A stretch of 7,096 bases of DNA from Clostridiales bacterium (GTDB lineage Bacteria > Bacillota > Clostridia > Caldicoprobacterales > DTU083), in the NCBI GenBank assembly GCA_012512335.1, contig JAAZEK010000239.1, forward strand, positions 1-7,096, in the 5' to 3' direction. The position numbers were made by a program, and so were the translations under genes. Below the pieces are notes generated by a model. The model worked only from the letters and a program-made list of their open reading frames with translations. It did no database searches and had not been told where the DNA came from. Shown one piece after another: positions 6,893 to 7,096 of this stretch. The first letter of the stretch is position 1. Each line of letters begins with the position of its first letter.

Positions 6893-6969
6893 GGCGGCGT
6901 AGCTCAGTTGGCTAGAGCATTCGGTTCATACCCGGAGTGTCAGCGGTTCAAATCCGTTCGCCGCTACCA
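6893..6969 (+). tRNA. Elongator tRNA-Met (CAT)
   Basis: This is a 77-nt cloverleaf with encoded CCA (6967-6969), 3 nt after tRNA-fMet. The acceptor GGCGGCG pairs with CGCCGCT; the first pair is G-U, as in the B. subtilis elongator tRNA-Met from memory, and there is no C1-A72 mismatch. The D stem is GCTC/GAGC (6902-6905 with 6915-6918). The anticodon CAT is at 6927-6929 in a TTCATAC loop, and the T loop TTCAAAT is at 6947-6953. A CAT anticodon can also mean the lysidine-modified tRNA-Ile, but the acceptor stem and the CGGTTCATACCCG arm fit elongator methionine. Confidence 0.93.
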
Positions 6970-6974
6970 AACCC

Positions 6975-7067
6975 AGAGGTCGGAGGTCAGAAGTCGGAGA
7001 TCAGAGTTTAAGAAAGACTATGAGGTCCAACTTTAATCTGATTTCAGACATCCGATTTAAGACTTCT
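6975..7067. repeat. Long imperfect hairpin made of degenerate 7-bp repeats
   Basis: Arms 6975-7004 and 7038-7067 are inverted copies of 30 bp. Counting by eye gives 21 Watson-Crick pairs, 4 G-U pairs and 5 mismatches around a 33-nt loop. The left arm is a tandem heptad array (GAGGTCG, GAGGTCA, GAAGTCG, GAGATCA at 6976-7003), and the right arm holds the same heptads in inverse orientation (TGATTTC, AGACATC, CGATTTA, AGACTTC). A further GAGGTC lies in the loop at 7022-7027. It fills almost all of the spacer between two tRNA genes: 5 nt remain on the left and 6 nt on the right. It is likely a non-coding dispersed repeat or a small non-autonomous element. Confidence 0.7.
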
Positions 7068-7073
7068 ATTTGC

Positions 7074-7096
7074 GGGAGCATAGCTCAGCTGGGAGA
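7074..7096 (+). tRNA. 5' end of a third tRNA, cut by the window edge
   Basis: A 7-nt acceptor strand GGGAGCA (7074-7080) is followed by T8-A9, the D-stem GCTC (7083-7086) and the D-loop AGCTGGGA, the universal start of a tRNA. The anticodon is outside the window. From memory the 5' sequence resembles clostridial tRNA-Val (TAC), but the identity cannot be fixed here. It continues the tRNA cluster in the same direction. Confidence 0.8.

Noticed and set aside
6893..6969. Reading the second CAT tRNA as lysidine-type tRNA-Ile
   Set aside because: The acceptor stem and anticodon arm match elongator tRNA-Met; tRNA-Ile2 usually has a different acceptor stem and a CTCATAA loop.
6782..7036. Open reading frame of 84 codons on the + strand
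   Set aside because: It runs through both methionine tRNA genes and the repeat hairpin; the translation is just read-through of RNA-coding sequence.

Overview
The window looks like chromosomal DNA of an endospore-forming member of the Clostridia (Firmicutes). It has moderately low G+C, strong AAGGAGG-type ribosome binding sites and the sporulation pair yabP-yabQ followed by a DivIC-type gene and a small S1-domain gene. That gene order is a conserved housekeeping block of spore-forming Firmicutes. The style of YabQ (three membrane segments plus a long basic tail) suggests a Lachnospiraceae-like lineage, but this is an inference and I cannot name a species. Every recognised gene is on the + strand.

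Left part (1-4973) is accessory and carbohydrate-related. It opens inside a large gene of unknown function whose 5' end lies outside the window. Its product carries two diverged copies of a module of about 220 residues. A strong inverted repeat follows the gene, overlapping a good sigma-A-type promoter. Then comes a complete LacZ-type family 2 beta-galactosidase of 949 residues, with all expected catalytic residues but an unusually short second domain.

Middle part (4974-6679) is the sporulation/division block: yabP, yabQ, a divIC/ftsB-like gene and a yabR-like S1-domain gene. A candidate sigma-E promoter precedes yabP, which fits the known mother-cell control of yabPQ in Bacillus subtilis. 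A second candidate promoter lies between yabQ and divIC, enclosed by an 8-bp perfect inverted repeat. This would let the division and S1 genes be expressed vegetatively, independently of the sporulation pair.

Right part (6680-7096) is a tRNA cluster with a textbook promoter: an initiator tRNA-fMet, an elongator tRNA-Met only 3 nt later, and the first 23 nt of a third tRNA cut by the window edge. The spacer between the second and third tRNA is almost filled by a long imperfect hairpin built from degenerate 7-bp repeats.

The most noteworthy items are the duplicated-module protein of unknown function, the heptad-repeat hairpin inside the tRNA cluster, and the regulatory architecture before lacZ and divIC. 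I saw no CRISPR array, transposase, phage gene or recognised defence system.
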